This document shows, one piece after another, positions 1-7,986 of a stretch of 53,351 nt of DNA. The stretch is from Candidatus Bathyarchaeota archaeon (lineage in GTDB: Archaea > Thermoproteota > Bathyarchaeia > Bathyarchaeales > Bathycorpusculaceae). The DNA is taken from assembly GCA_003164295.1 (NCBI GenBank), contig PLTA01000017.1:1-53351 (forward strand), given 5' to 3'. Within the stretch, counting starts at the first letter, position 1, and each line of letters opens with the position of its first letter. The translations under genes were made by a program, and so were the position numbers. The notes beneath the pieces were generated by a model. It was given only the letters and a program-made list of their open reading frames with translations. It made no database searches and was not told the origin of the DNA.

Positions 1-134
1 AGAAAGCTTGCGGTTCACCGCGCGCACTCTGAATGATCTTTTCCAGAGTTCCGTCAGCCTAATTGAGGAGTAGATACTCGAGGTATGTGTTGTCAAACAG
101 AGTGCGGTAATTAATCAAAGAACTAAAGGAGAAT

Positions 135-653
135 ATGGACAGACAAATGATCTTACCCAAGAAACGAGACCCCCGACTTATCACAATACGTCGCGGTGGC
201 ACCCTATTGGACGGCGATCATCACCTTCTTGCAGTGTGGGCGGCTGATTGCGCAGATCACGTGCTGCACTTCTTCGAGGAAACGCAACCCGTGGATAATC
301 GTCCACGCCAAGCGATAGAGCTGGCACGTGCTTGGGCACGGGGCGAGATTACGATGACTCAAGCCCGCTCAGACGCCAACGCAGCAGCCAGAGAGGTATC
401 CGGTGCAGCAAGGGAGGCGGCACGTGCCGCAGCACAAGCGGCCGCGGTAGCTCATGTAGCAGCTCACGAGCTTGGAGCGGCAGCCTACGCTATCAGATCC
501 GTTCGCGCGGCTGCTCCTAAAGACGAGCGTGACAAGGCTGGTCGCGTGGAGTGCCAATGGCAACGTGCACAGCTTCCAGAAAAGATCCGTGAACTTGTGC
601 TCGACGACGAGAGATTGCGCAATGAGGAGTGCTGGTTCTTATTCGATTGCTGA
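135..653 (+). CDS. Imm5-like putative immunity protein
   Basis: This 172-residue protein resembles the Imm5-like putative immunity protein family, members of which are thought to protect cells from polymorphic toxins. The family signs seen are an alanine-rich helical centre (about residues 80-125) with the motif HELGAAAYAIRSV and a C-terminal stretch PEKIRELVLDDERLRNEECW. The ATG is preceded by AAAGGAGAAT, a strong ribosome binding site. It is clearly richer in GC than most genes in the window, which suggests recent transfer. No toxin is seen next to it, so the partner and real role are unknown. The family call is from memory of sequence style, not a search. Confidence 0.65.
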   Translation: MDRQMILPKKRDPRLITIRRGGTLLDGDHHLLAVWAADCADHVLHFFEETQPVDNRPRQAIELARAWARGEITMTQARSDANAAAREVSGAAREAARAAAQAAAVAHVAAHELGAAAYAIRSVRAAAPKDERDKAGRVECQWQRAQLPEKIRELVLDDERLRNEECWFLFDC

Positions 654-682
654 CTGACAGCCGACAAAAAATTGTTTGTTAG

Positions 683-699
683 GGTGGTGGGCCGCTGGG
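683..699. repeat. tRNA-like 3' end motif, copy 1
   Basis: GGTGGTGGGCCGCTGGG recurs at 3082-3099 with one extra A. On the minus strand it reads like the 3' end of a tRNA, but the T arm does not pair, so it is not a working tRNA. The surrounding stretch 654-907 holds no convincing gene; a short minus-strand reading frame near 805-900 looks protein-like but has no start of its own. Confidence 0.4.
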
Positions 700-907
700 T
701 TCTAGACCTAAACGGTTCGGGACCGAGCGACTTGAGCATGTCGGGGGATCCCAGCTCCATTTCACCAGAACAAATCAATTACGGACAGAATCCGCGCCTA
801 TGATTTAGAAAAAGCTTGAAATCTGAGCCGTCTTCAAATTCAAGTGCTCTTGGAAGGCATCAAATTCATTTGCAAGCTTCAGAATAAATAATTGTTGACG
901 ACCTCGC

Positions 908-2698
908 TTACTGCTTGGCGTAGTAGTCTGCGACTGCTCTGAAGGATTCTTTGGGTTCCCAGGGCATGTCTGGGTAGGTGCTTCCGTGCTTGCCGATGAC
1001 GCTGGCGAATTTGTCTGACAGGTCAGGCGCTGCATCTATGCCGAGTTCCTTCGCCTGTTTCGCACTCTCTGCAACAATCTGCCTGAATGTGTCTCTCTCA
1101 GGGTAGCTTTTCACGAGGCTGAAGCTGCCTAAATCCAAATCGAACCTTGGGTCATCGTTGTAGGCGGATGTTGGCGAAATAAACGTGAAGACGAACGCGC
1201 CCTCCATGCCCGCTACGTCGAATACAGTGAGTTGCTCAATGATTTCTTTCGCTTGCAAACTTTCGTCTCGGACATAGTGCCCGTCTACCTTCGGGATGAC
1301 CTTGAGCATTTGTGCAAACGGCGAGGGAACCGCTATTTTTCCCCCAAGATAATCATTCATCATGCCAAATACCACGATGAAGCCGCTTCCTCCCAGCAAA
1401 TCCGCTCCCCTGTAATTGCAGCAACCGAACTCGCCAATTATAACAGGTTTTTTGTAAACAAGGTAAGCCTTGACCATTTTATCAAAAATACTCTTTATCC
1501 TGACGTCTCGGTATAGGTCAACGCCGACAAAATCGAAGAGACCCCAATCAACCTTTTCAAACGGAACTGAAAAATACGTTACTTCACCCTTGAAGTTTTG
1601 CCTGACAGCACGGCATGCTTTAGACAGAAATGCGTTGAGCGATTCATTGTGTTTCCCCGCTTGGATGTTCGTCCAAAACGAAGGATTGCTCATTCTCTGC
1701 ATGAAATTCTCGCCTTCAACGATGCCCTGCATGAAAAGCGTCGCCTCCGAGCCAACGCTCAAAACTACTCTGCCTGGGAATCGCTGCCTCAGGGCTTCCG
1801 CAACTTCCGCTGCATTCTTGAGGTACGTGAGGGTTTCTTCTTGGTTTCTGTCCCACATCTCAGGCGACAGCCAAACCTCTAGGCCCTGAGTCAGCGCGTC
1901 CTCCGCTGCAGTTTCAAGGCGCTTTAAGTCTAAGCCACAGATTCTGACTGTGTTACAGTGCAGGTCGTTCTTAATTATTTCAAGTTCACGGTGTACTTGT
2001 TTGGGGTCAAATTTGGGGCGCCATTGGCTTCCCATCATCACCCGTCCAACATCATAACTAACTCCTTTTCGATTCATTTTTTTGTACTCTCCTTGATTTT
2101 CAGGTTTAAGCATTCGCAGGATTATTTCGGCGTCTGGGAAGTGGTTTCTGGCGTCATTCGGGTCAAGCATGGTGGCTCTTTTCATTAAACCATTAAAACA
2201 AGCTAGCAATGCAACCATAAGCTCGTCTGGATCGTCTTTGACGATTTCGCCTGTTGCCTGCCCCTCGACGATTAGTTGACGCATACCATCTTGTATGGCT
2301 TTGCCGTTCTTTAGAACTAGATCTTTAAGGTCGCTGGGTGCAGTTTCATCTTCCAAGACATTATGCATGATTTGAGACATGCCGGGGGTTTGACGAATGC
2401 CTTCCAAGATGTACGTGATTAAAAGTGAAAGTCGCGTGCCTGGAGTGCCTTGAACTTGGCTGATACGTTCGGCTGGTCCGCCTCCTGCTTCCGCAGTTTG
2501 CTTTATCAGGGTTGCGAAGATTTGGTCTTTACTCTTAAAGTAATGGTAGGCTAATCCTTGGCTGACTCCTGCCTTAGCAGCAATGTCAGCCATAGTTGCA
2601 GAGCTACCCTTAGCTGCAAAGACAGCTACAGCACCTTCCAAGATTTTTTGAGTCGTCTTCTTTCTTAACTTCTCGTTTGCTTCTTTATTTCTCGGCAT
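908..2698 (-). CDS. TetR-family regulator fused to glycosidase-like TIM barrel
   Basis: A 596-residue protein. Residues 10-60 are a TetR/AcrR helix-turn-helix (AAKAGVSQGLAYHYFKSKDQ), followed by a helical ligand-binding domain to about residue 200. From Met208 on, about 389 residues resemble a TIM-barrel glycoside-hydrolase-like family, members of which in actinobacteria are, as I recall, often labelled abortive infection protein. Candidate acidic residues of the barrel are Glu318 (SVGSEATLF) and Glu423 (VIIGEFGCC). TetR proteins normally end near residue 200, so this is a fusion. Met208 is preceded by an internal ribosome binding site, so the barrel may also be made alone. An operator-like palindrome lies just upstream. 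Substrate and targets are unknown. Confidence 0.75.
   Translation of the reverse strand: MPRNKEANEKLRKKTTQKILEGAVAVFAAKGSSATMADIAAKAGVSQGLAYHYFKSKDQIFATLIKQTAEAGGGPAERISQVQGTPGTRLSLLITYILEGIRQTPGMSQIMHNVLEDETAPSDLKDLVLKNGKAIQDGMRQLIVEGQATGEIVKDDPDELMVALLACFNGLMKRATMLDPNDARNHFPDAEIILRMLKPENQGEYKKMNRKGVSYDVGRVMMGSQWRPKFDPKQVHRELEIIKNDLHCNTVRICGLDLKRLETAAEDALTQGLEVWLSPEMWDRNQEETLTYLKNAAEVAEALRQRFPGRVVLSVGSEATLFMQGIVEGENFMQRMSNPSFWTNIQAGKHNESLNAFLSKACRAVRQNFKGEVTYFSVPFEKVDWGLFDFVGVDLYRDVRIKSIFDKMVKAYLVYKKPVIIGEFGCCNYRGADLLGGSGFIVVFGMMNDYLGGKIAVPSPFAQMLKVIPKVDGHYVRDESLQAKEIIEQLTVFDVAGMEGAFVFTFISPTSAYNDDPRFDLDLGSFSLVKSYPERDTFRQIVAESAKQAKELGIDAAPDLSDKFASVIGKHGSTYPDMPWEPKESFRAVADYYAKQ
2075..2094 (-). 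promoter_or_regulatory. Internal ribosome binding site and start inside the TetR-TIM gene
   Basis: On the minus strand AAGGAGA (2088-2094) lies about ten bases before an in-frame ATG (2075-2077) exactly at the domain junction. This would let the TIM-barrel half be translated as a separate protein. It may be a relic of two once separate genes. Confidence 0.55.
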
Positions 2699-2712
2699 AT
2701 TTCCTCGCCATT

Positions 2713-2739
2713 ATTGGTTGAATGAATTAGTCAACCAAT
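2713..2739. promoter_or_regulatory. TetR operator-like palindrome
   Basis: ATTGGTTGA (2713-2721) and TCAACCAAT (2731-2739) form a perfect 9-base inverted repeat with a 9-base spacer, 15-41 bases upstream of the TetR start. Position and symmetry suggest autoregulation by the TetR fusion protein. Confidence 0.6.
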
Positions 2740-2901
2740 TAATAAGGCTTGTTCAAAAGTGTGAAGGAATTTTTGGAAAACAAGCGCCTGCTAAAATAAG
2801 CAGTTTATAGTCCTCTTATGTAAAGTCTCTGCGGGTTCTCAAACACAAATGCGGTGGGTCAGTTGGCGGATTCACTGCCGTGTGGGGCTTTGAAAGTTTA
2901 G

Positions 2902-3063
2902 CTAATTGAAGGTTGGGAGAGCGGGTTTAGCGAGATACCTGAAGAAAAGGCTTTGCGCGCCGAGTTCATGGAACTGATTGTGCCAGAGTCCTACTCAGCC
3001 TGTATCTTAGAGCCGATTAAAACATTAAATCGCAACGCCAAACGCGAGCATCCTAAGAAGTAA
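2902..3063 (+). pseudogene. Possible gene remnant
   Basis: An open frame of 53 codons without a clear start gives a protein-like sequence (for example EGWESGFSEIPEEKALRAEF) ending at TAA. It may be the 3' end of a lost gene. No family recognised; chance is possible. Confidence 0.2.
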
Positions 3064-3081
3064 TATTTTCCGAAACCAAAA

Positions 3082-3099
3082 GGTGGTAGGGCCGCTGGG
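3082..3099. repeat. tRNA-like 3' end motif, copy 2
   Basis: GGTGGTAGGGCCGCTGGG matches 683-699 apart from one inserted A. With the next bases it reads on the minus strand like GGTTCAAATCCCAGCGGCCC, the 3' end of a tRNA, and it lies directly downstream of tRNA-Ala. The arms do not pair fully, so it looks like a tRNA fragment or attachment-site relic. Confidence 0.4.
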
Positions 3100-3130
3100 A
3101 TTTGAACCGTGCTGGGTTCAGACCACATTA

Positions 3131-3205
3131 TGGACCGGGCGGGATTTGAACCCGCGGCTTCCGCGTTGCGAACGCGGCGATCATACCGAGCTGATCTACC
3201 GGCCC
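3131..3205 (-). tRNA. tRNA-Ala(CGC)
   Basis: A full cloverleaf on the minus strand: acceptor GGGCCGG pairs with CCGGTCC, the anticodon stem CCGCG/CGCGG encloses the loop TTCGCAA (anticodon CGC), and the T arm is CGGGTTCAAATCCCG. Discriminator A; CCA is not encoded. No intron. Confidence 0.93.
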
Positions 3206-3380
3206 ACCTAGACAATACAGTGAAAAAATACCCAAAGGAGCACATTTAGACGTTTCGGTTAAACTCATAAACCGTTTTTAAAAAAAAATATAGTTTATGG
3301 TGTTTTATTATCCAGATTTTAAGCATTAATTTTTCCTTCATAACTAATTAATAGAAAAATGGAAACTATGTCCAAAGATC

Positions 3381-3860
3381 ATGGAAGTTGATTGCATGTC
3401 TGTTGGCGATAATAGAGAAAAAGAGATTATTAACGAAAATATCGAATTACAAAAAGAAGTAAAAAGACTTCGTGAAATGTTGGATGGCCTTGCAAAAACT
3501 CAGGTTAAGATTTTGCAGAATGCAATTCGCGCAGACAATGAAGCGATTGTAAGCAATGAAGAAACTATTAATAACGGCAAAAAAATGGCAGAGCTAAGCA
3601 GCACTGTAGAAAAATCAGTGCAAGAAGTTGCAAACCTCGCCGACAACGTAAGTAAAGATGCAGCAATTGTGGAAAAATCAGCTAAAGAAATAGAGTCTCA
3701 TGCAGAAAATGTGGCGACTACAACTCGAACGGTAAGTGTAAATGCACTTGCTGTAGTTGAAGCCGCAGAAAAAACAAATGAACAAATAAAGAAAAACATT
3801 CAGTCACGAACAAATATACTCAACGCGATAGCCAAGAAATACAATATAAAGATAGATTAG
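3381..3860 (+). CDS. Coiled-coil protein of unknown function
   Basis: A 159-residue, soluble, highly charged protein predicted to be almost wholly coiled coil, with a basic and acidic N-terminal helix (residues 12-45) and a repetitive Ala/Val/Glu-rich part (70-140) that resembles the cytoplasmic helices of chemoreceptors. It has no receptor tip motif and no membrane segment. An alternative ATG at 3396 would remove five residues; neither start has a strong ribosome binding site. It stands alone between tRNA-Ala and a convergent small zinc-finger gene. No family recognised. Confidence 0.6.
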   Translation: MEVDCMSVGDNREKEIINENIELQKEVKRLREMLDGLAKTQVKILQNAIRADNEAIVSNEETINNGKKMAELSSTVEKSVQEVANLADNVSKDAAIVEKSAKEIESHAENVATTTRTVSVNALAVVEAAEKTNEQIKKNIQSRTNILNAIAKKYNIKID

Positions 3861-3983
3861 GAAAAATCATCGGAAAAAACAATCCAGAAGGGTATCCTTC
3901 GACCTATTTTATTCTTTTTTCTTGCTGAATTCAGGAATCTTTCAAAAATGGAAAAAAGCATTAGCTCAAGAAAATTTTAGGAT

Positions 3984-4160
3984 TTATTCTTCTCCATAAC
4001 CGTGTTCTATTCTGCCATGAGTTTTTTGGTAAAAAGAAGCATGTTCTGCTTTTGAATTACCGAAACATTTCATGTGCTTGTCTAAGTCTGCTTGATTCAA
4101 AAATATGCAGGCGCAGTGTGGGCACTTGTAGCATTTGTTGTTGTTTTTTTCTTCCGCCAT
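3984..4160 (-). CDS. Small zinc-finger protein (58 residues)
   Basis: A short gene that starts with ATG at 4158-4160 and ends at TAA. The product contains one C2HC zinc finger: Cys13 and Cys16 (CPHC), then His29 and Cys32 (LDKHMKC), with Phe20 and Leu26 in the usual core places. An asparagine-rich start (EEKNNNK) and a charged tail follow the usual look of archaeal mini zinc-finger proteins. It lies 19 bases downstream of ileS in the same direction, so it may be cotranscribed. Likely binds nucleic acid or protein; target unknown. Confidence 0.6.
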   Translation of the reverse strand: MAEEKNNNKCYKCPHCACIFLNQADLDKHMKCFGNSKAEHASFYQKTHGRIEHGYGEE

Positions 4161-4178
4161 TTTGTAATTTCTCAGATT

Positions 4179-7100
4179 TTAATGTATATTTAGAAATATT
4201 TTCTTGCCATCTAATTCAGATTCGTGCCATTGTGCATCATGTTCTTCGCTGCGGTTGTTGTGTAAATACACTTTTCTAGTTCTTACCAATCCAGCCATTT
4301 CGTCTAAATAGACCTCCAGGAGCGTCATGCTTTCTGCATCTAACTCAGCAATGTGAACAGATTCTAGAATATCCGTTGGAGTAAAACCCATTTCTTTGCG
4401 AAGTGCTTGAACACGCCGTGCTAAATCCCTCATGATTCCTTCGCCCAGTAAATTGTCGTCACGTTGTCCGCTTACGAAAACGGTTATGTCGTCTTCTTGA
4501 CTGGAAACCCAGTTTTCACCACCAACATACTCAGGAACTTGCTCCGCGTACTCTGCAGCTTTCACATTTATCTGTTCCAAAAACAAGGCTTCGAGACACT
4601 TCAAAGCATCTAACTTTTTTTGTGGGGCGATAACTATTGCTTTGCTAAGTGGCCATCGGCGCTTAAGCTTGCCCAGTTGTCTTGCCGCGTATGCTATTGA
4701 GACGATTTTTAGCAAAATTTCAAATTGTTCTTCGAGTTGTTTGTTGCGAATTTTCTCGTTTGCTATTGGCCAGGAAACAAGATTAACTGATTCGGGAAGC
4801 TCAGGCTCTAGTTGTCTGTAAATCTTCTGGTATAGCGCCTCGCTAAGGTAGGGCGTAACTGGGTTGAAGAGCAACGTAACTGTCTCTAAAGTATGATGCA
4901 GCAAAGCATAGATTGTTTGGCGACGTTCAAAGGTTTCAGGCTCATCAGTCCAAAGCTCTTTGCGTATCATAGGCACGTAAAGCCGGCTGAGGGTTTCAAT
5001 CACAAAATCATCCAAAACAGCCACAGCGGCGTTAAATTCGCACAGGTCCAGTTTACCCGTGTATTCCTCGATTTTTCCTTGCAATTTGGAAAGGAGCCAT
5101 AAATCAGGGGCTTGAAGCTTATTTGCCCCTAGAGCCCAATCTAACGTGTATTTTTTAGCTTCAAACTCATCGAAAGAAGCGTTTTGCATAAAAAACCGAC
5201 TTAAATGATAAAGCGTTGATAGGACCTGATAGGGGCGCCGATTTAGTTCTTGCATGTCAAAATTCATAAAGTCAATTGCGGAGCACTTGCGTATCATGTA
5301 GAAGCGGCAGAGGTCTGCGGAATTCTTCTCAAGCAGCTTGTTGGTTTCAACTACGTTTCCGAGGCTTTTGCTCATTTTTCTGCCTTTTGAATCCTGTGTT
5401 AAACCTTGAAACAGAAACGTTTTGTAAGGTGCCTCGGCTTTTCCAGTTAAAATTATATGCTCAAGAAGCAGCGAATTTGCCCAGCCTCGGGTTTGATCGA
5501 TGCCCTCGGTTAAAAAGTCGGTTGGCACAAACTTTTCTATTTCCGCATCGGTAAAGCGGGCGTAAGGAGAGGCCCCGCTGTTATGCCAAGTATCCAAAAC
5601 GAAATCTTCTCGTTTCATTGAGCCGCCGCATTTGTCACATTTGAAGGTAATTCTGTCAACCCATGGTTTGTGCAATTCAAAGTTTTCTGGAATCGCTTCC
5701 TGAGCGTTTGCAAAAAGTTCTTGTTTGCTTCCAACTATGCGTTTGCTGCCGCATTTTTCGCATGCCCAAATCGGGAGCGGTGTACCCCAGATGCGTTCTC
5801 GACTTACACACCATGGTTTACCTTCTTTTAAGAAGCCAAGAAATCGGTTTTTGGGTTCTTCAAAGAAATAATCAACTTTTTCGGCTGCCTCAAGCACTTT
5901 GCTGTTCAGCTTGTCAGTGCGCAAGAAGTATTCTTTTCTTGCGAGCCAAACGAGTTTGTGGTGTGAGCGCCAGCAGGTTGGGTATTCATGTTTTTGCATC
6001 GTGACTTTGACGAAAGCATTCCGGTTGCGTAGTTCTTCAACCACAAGCATGTCTGCGTCTCTGGCAAAAACGCCCACAAATTGCCCAGCATCTTTAGTGA
6101 ATTTAACTTCATCGTCGAATGGTGCAAAGATAGGGACACTTCTGCGTTGGGCTGCCCAAAAATCATCTTCGCCGTTTCCAGGTGAAAGATGGACAACGCC
6201 CGTTGCCGTGTTGACGTCAACGAAGTCTTCGCCTATAACTTTGTGAACAAGGGGATGCTTGGTTTCGTTTTCTGCTTGTTTTGGAATCATGTCTTTTAAT
6301 GGGTAATCGTAACCTGTTCCCTCCAAGCTCTTGCCCAACATGGAATCTGTAACTTGATACTTTATTATTTCCAGTTCGTGCATGACTGGTTCAACGCGTT
6401 GCTTCATCATTATCCAGATTTCTTCGCCAACCTGCACTTTCACGTATTCTTCGTCTGGCTTAACCGCGAGCATAGTGTCGGTAATTATGGTAAACGGCAT
6501 GGTTGTCCAGACAAGGAAAAACTCGTTTTTGCTGCCTGACACTTTAAACTTGAAGTAAAATGAAGGATCTTCGACCTGTTTGTAGCTGCCTTCATAGCCT
6601 ACTTCGGCGCTGCTTAATGAAGTTTGGCATCCGGGGCAATAGGCTACGACATAATGACCTTCTTCGAGGAGATTTTGTTCCCACGCCCGTTTGAGGATTT
6701 GCCATTCCCTTTCAATATAGCTGTCCTTGTAAGTCCAGTAAGCTTTTTCTTGATTAATGAAAATGCCAAGATTACCATCTGCTTCTAGCCACATTGAGTG
6801 GTAGCGAAGGATTGCTTTCTTGCATTCTTCAATGAAACGTTCCATTCCATATTTCTCGATGGATTCCCGTTTGTTACGCACACCCAGAAGCTTTTCAACT
6901 TCTAATTCTACGGGTAAGCCTTGGCAGTCCCATCCAGCCCAAAACGGCATGTAGTAACCTTCCATGGTTTTCCATCGATAACGTATATCTTTCATTATGC
7001 GTCCTCGGGCATGACCAATGTGAGGTATGCCGTTAAGCGTAGGGGGACCTTCCACATAGCCTAAATAGCCTTTCGCGTTTTTTTCTAAAAGCTCCAGTTT

Positions 7101-7217
7101 CTCTCTAATCTGATTTTTAACCCAGAATTCCCGCATCTCTTTCTCTAATGCAAGGGGCGCATAATTTGTTGGTAAACCTGTTGAATCAGTTTCTTTGGAC
7201 TCAGTCACTGCGTTCAT
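4179..7217 (-). CDS. ileS: Isoleucyl-tRNA synthetase
   Basis: Charges tRNA-Ile with isoleucine. The class I signatures are both present: PHIGHARGR near the N-terminus and GRKMSKSLGN in the second half, with an editing domain between them. Two CxxC pairs (CEKCGS, CDKCGG) suggest zinc binding before the KMSKS region. Length (1012 residues) fits archaeal enzymes. I chose the ATG at 7215-7217; a TTG four codons upstream is open, but a TATA box about 30 bases before the ATG implies a nearly leaderless transcript from the ATG. Transcribed alone, with a small zinc-finger gene behind. Confidence 0.95.
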   Translation of the reverse strand: MNAVTESKETDSTGLPTNYAPLALEKEMREFWVKNQIREKLELLEKNAKGYLGYVEGPPTLNGIPHIGHARGRIMKDIRYRWKTMEGYYMPFWAGWDCQGLPVELEVEKLLGVRNKRESIEKYGMERFIEECKKAILRYHSMWLEADGNLGIFINQEKAYWTYKDSYIEREWQILKRAWEQNLLEEGHYVVAYCPGCQTSLSSAEVGYEGSYKQVEDPSFYFKFKVSGSKNEFFLVWTTMPFTIITDTMLAVKPDEEYVKVQVGEEIWIMMKQRVEPVMHELEIIKYQVTDSMLGKSLEGTGYDYPLKDMIPKQAENETKHPLVHKVIGEDFVDVNTATGVVHLSPGNGEDDFWAAQRRSVPIFAPFDDEVKFTKDAGQFVGVFARDADMLVVEELRNRNAFVKVTMQKHEYPTCWRSHHKLVWLARKEYFLRTDKLNSKVLEAAEKVDYFFEEPKNRFLGFLKEGKPWCVSRERIWGTPLPIWACEKCGSKRIVGSKQELFANAQEAIPENFELHKPWVDRITFKCDKCGGSMKREDFVLDTWHNSGASPYARFTDAEIEKFVPTDFLTEGIDQTRGWANSLLLEHIILTGKAEAPYKTFLFQGLTQDSKGRKMSKSLGNVVETNKLLEKNSADLCRFYMIRKCSAIDFMNFDMQELNRRPYQVLSTLYHLSRFFMQNASFDEFEAKKYTLDWALGANKLQAPDLWLLSKLQGKIEEYTGKLDLCEFNAAVAVLDDFVIETLSRLYVPMIRKELWTDEPETFERRQTIYALLHHTLETVTLLFNPVTPYLSEALYQKIYRQLEPELPESVNLVSWPIANEKIRNKQLEEQFEILLKIVSIAYAARQLGKLKRRWPLSKAIVIAPQKKLDALKCLEALFLEQINVKAAEYAEQVPEYVGGENWVSSQEDDITVFVSGQRDDNLLGEGIMRDLARRVQALRKEMGFTPTDILESVHIAELDAESMTLLEVYLDEMAGLVRTRKVYLHNNRSEEHDAQWHESELDGKKIFLNIH

Positions 7218-7243
7218 CCCGTAACGCAAAATAAGTTAAAAGA

Positions 7244-7253
7244 CTATATAAGG
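7244..7253 (-). promoter_or_regulatory. TATA box of ileS
   Basis: Minus-strand CCTTATATAG centred about 30 bases before the ATG, at the usual distance for transcription starting at or very near the start codon. Confidence 0.5.
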
Positions 7254-7281
7254 ATAAAAAAATATGAAAAGTGATTAATGC

Positions 7282-7866
7282 TTAGCTCAGCAGTCCCGTA
7301 ACGAATTGAGCGCTTTCTACGGTGGCATCTTGACTTGTACTTATTTTAAGCGTTTCCTTTATCGAGAAGCTGCTGTTATTTGGCAACGGCGCTACTTTGT
7401 CGTTTTGAGTATTAAAACTGCCGACCCCATAAACGCCTATCTTTGCTCCCTGTGCAGGTTCTAAATGGCTTAGAAATAATTGAACGGAGCTTGCTGCTGT
7501 TCCACCATAAATTGGTCCGCCAACCACAATTACTGGGTATTGAGAGGCATTAGTTGAGGCGGTTGAACTTTTAATACCTGCTAAGTCAACGAAGTATCCT
7601 TGCGCTTGCAAGTCAATAGTAATTTTAGATGCGATTGTCCTGGCTGCTCCTGTTAACCCAGGGTCATAAACCACTAATGCTTTGCCAGACTGCACCCCAG
7701 TAGCGTAACCAGTCGGCGTTAGATTTTGTGTGCTTGTGGCAGTGTATGCTGCTACATCAAGAAATACAACGCTTAACCCAACTACCGCAAAAATGAAAAA
7801 CGCTAAAAAAACTGCCAGGATAATTTTAAATATTTTCCTCAAGCTTTTCGCCCCTTTCCTTAGCAT
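7282..7866 (-). CDS. Membrane-anchored flavodoxin-like protein
   Basis: A 194-residue protein with an N-terminal basic stretch and one membrane segment (about residues 12-38), followed outside by a flavodoxin-like fold: first strand KALVVYDPGLTGAARTIA with a phosphate-loop-like turn, later YPVIVVGGPIYGGTAASSV, then IGVYGVGS. These match flavodoxin-family proteins that bind FMN, here tethered to the membrane. The linker (residues 40-58) is Thr/Ser rich. It is divergent from the GT4 gene across a 110-base AT-rich gap that holds both promoters. Redox partner unknown; FMN binding is inferred from the fold. Confidence 0.75.
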   Translation of the reverse strand: MLRKGAKSLRKIFKIILAVFLAFFIFAVVGLSVVFLDVAAYTATSTQNLTPTGYATGVQSGKALVVYDPGLTGAARTIASKITIDLQAQGYFVDLAGIKSSTASTNASQYPVIVVGGPIYGGTAASSVQLFLSHLEPAQGAKIGVYGVGSFNTQNDKVAPLPNNSSFSIKETLKISTSQDATVESAQFVTGLLS

Positions 7867-7986
7867 CTTATTTCCATTCTGGTTTTATTACTTTTCCTAT
7901 TTAGCTTAAGTAAAAATAATATCTTAATTATATGCAAAGTTAACATTAGCATATCATCCAAGCAATCAGTAACCGAAGTGTACTGC

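Noticed and set aside
2991..3245. An 84-codon minus-strand frame
   Set aside because: It runs through tRNA-Ala and the tRNA-like fragment, so it is not a gene.
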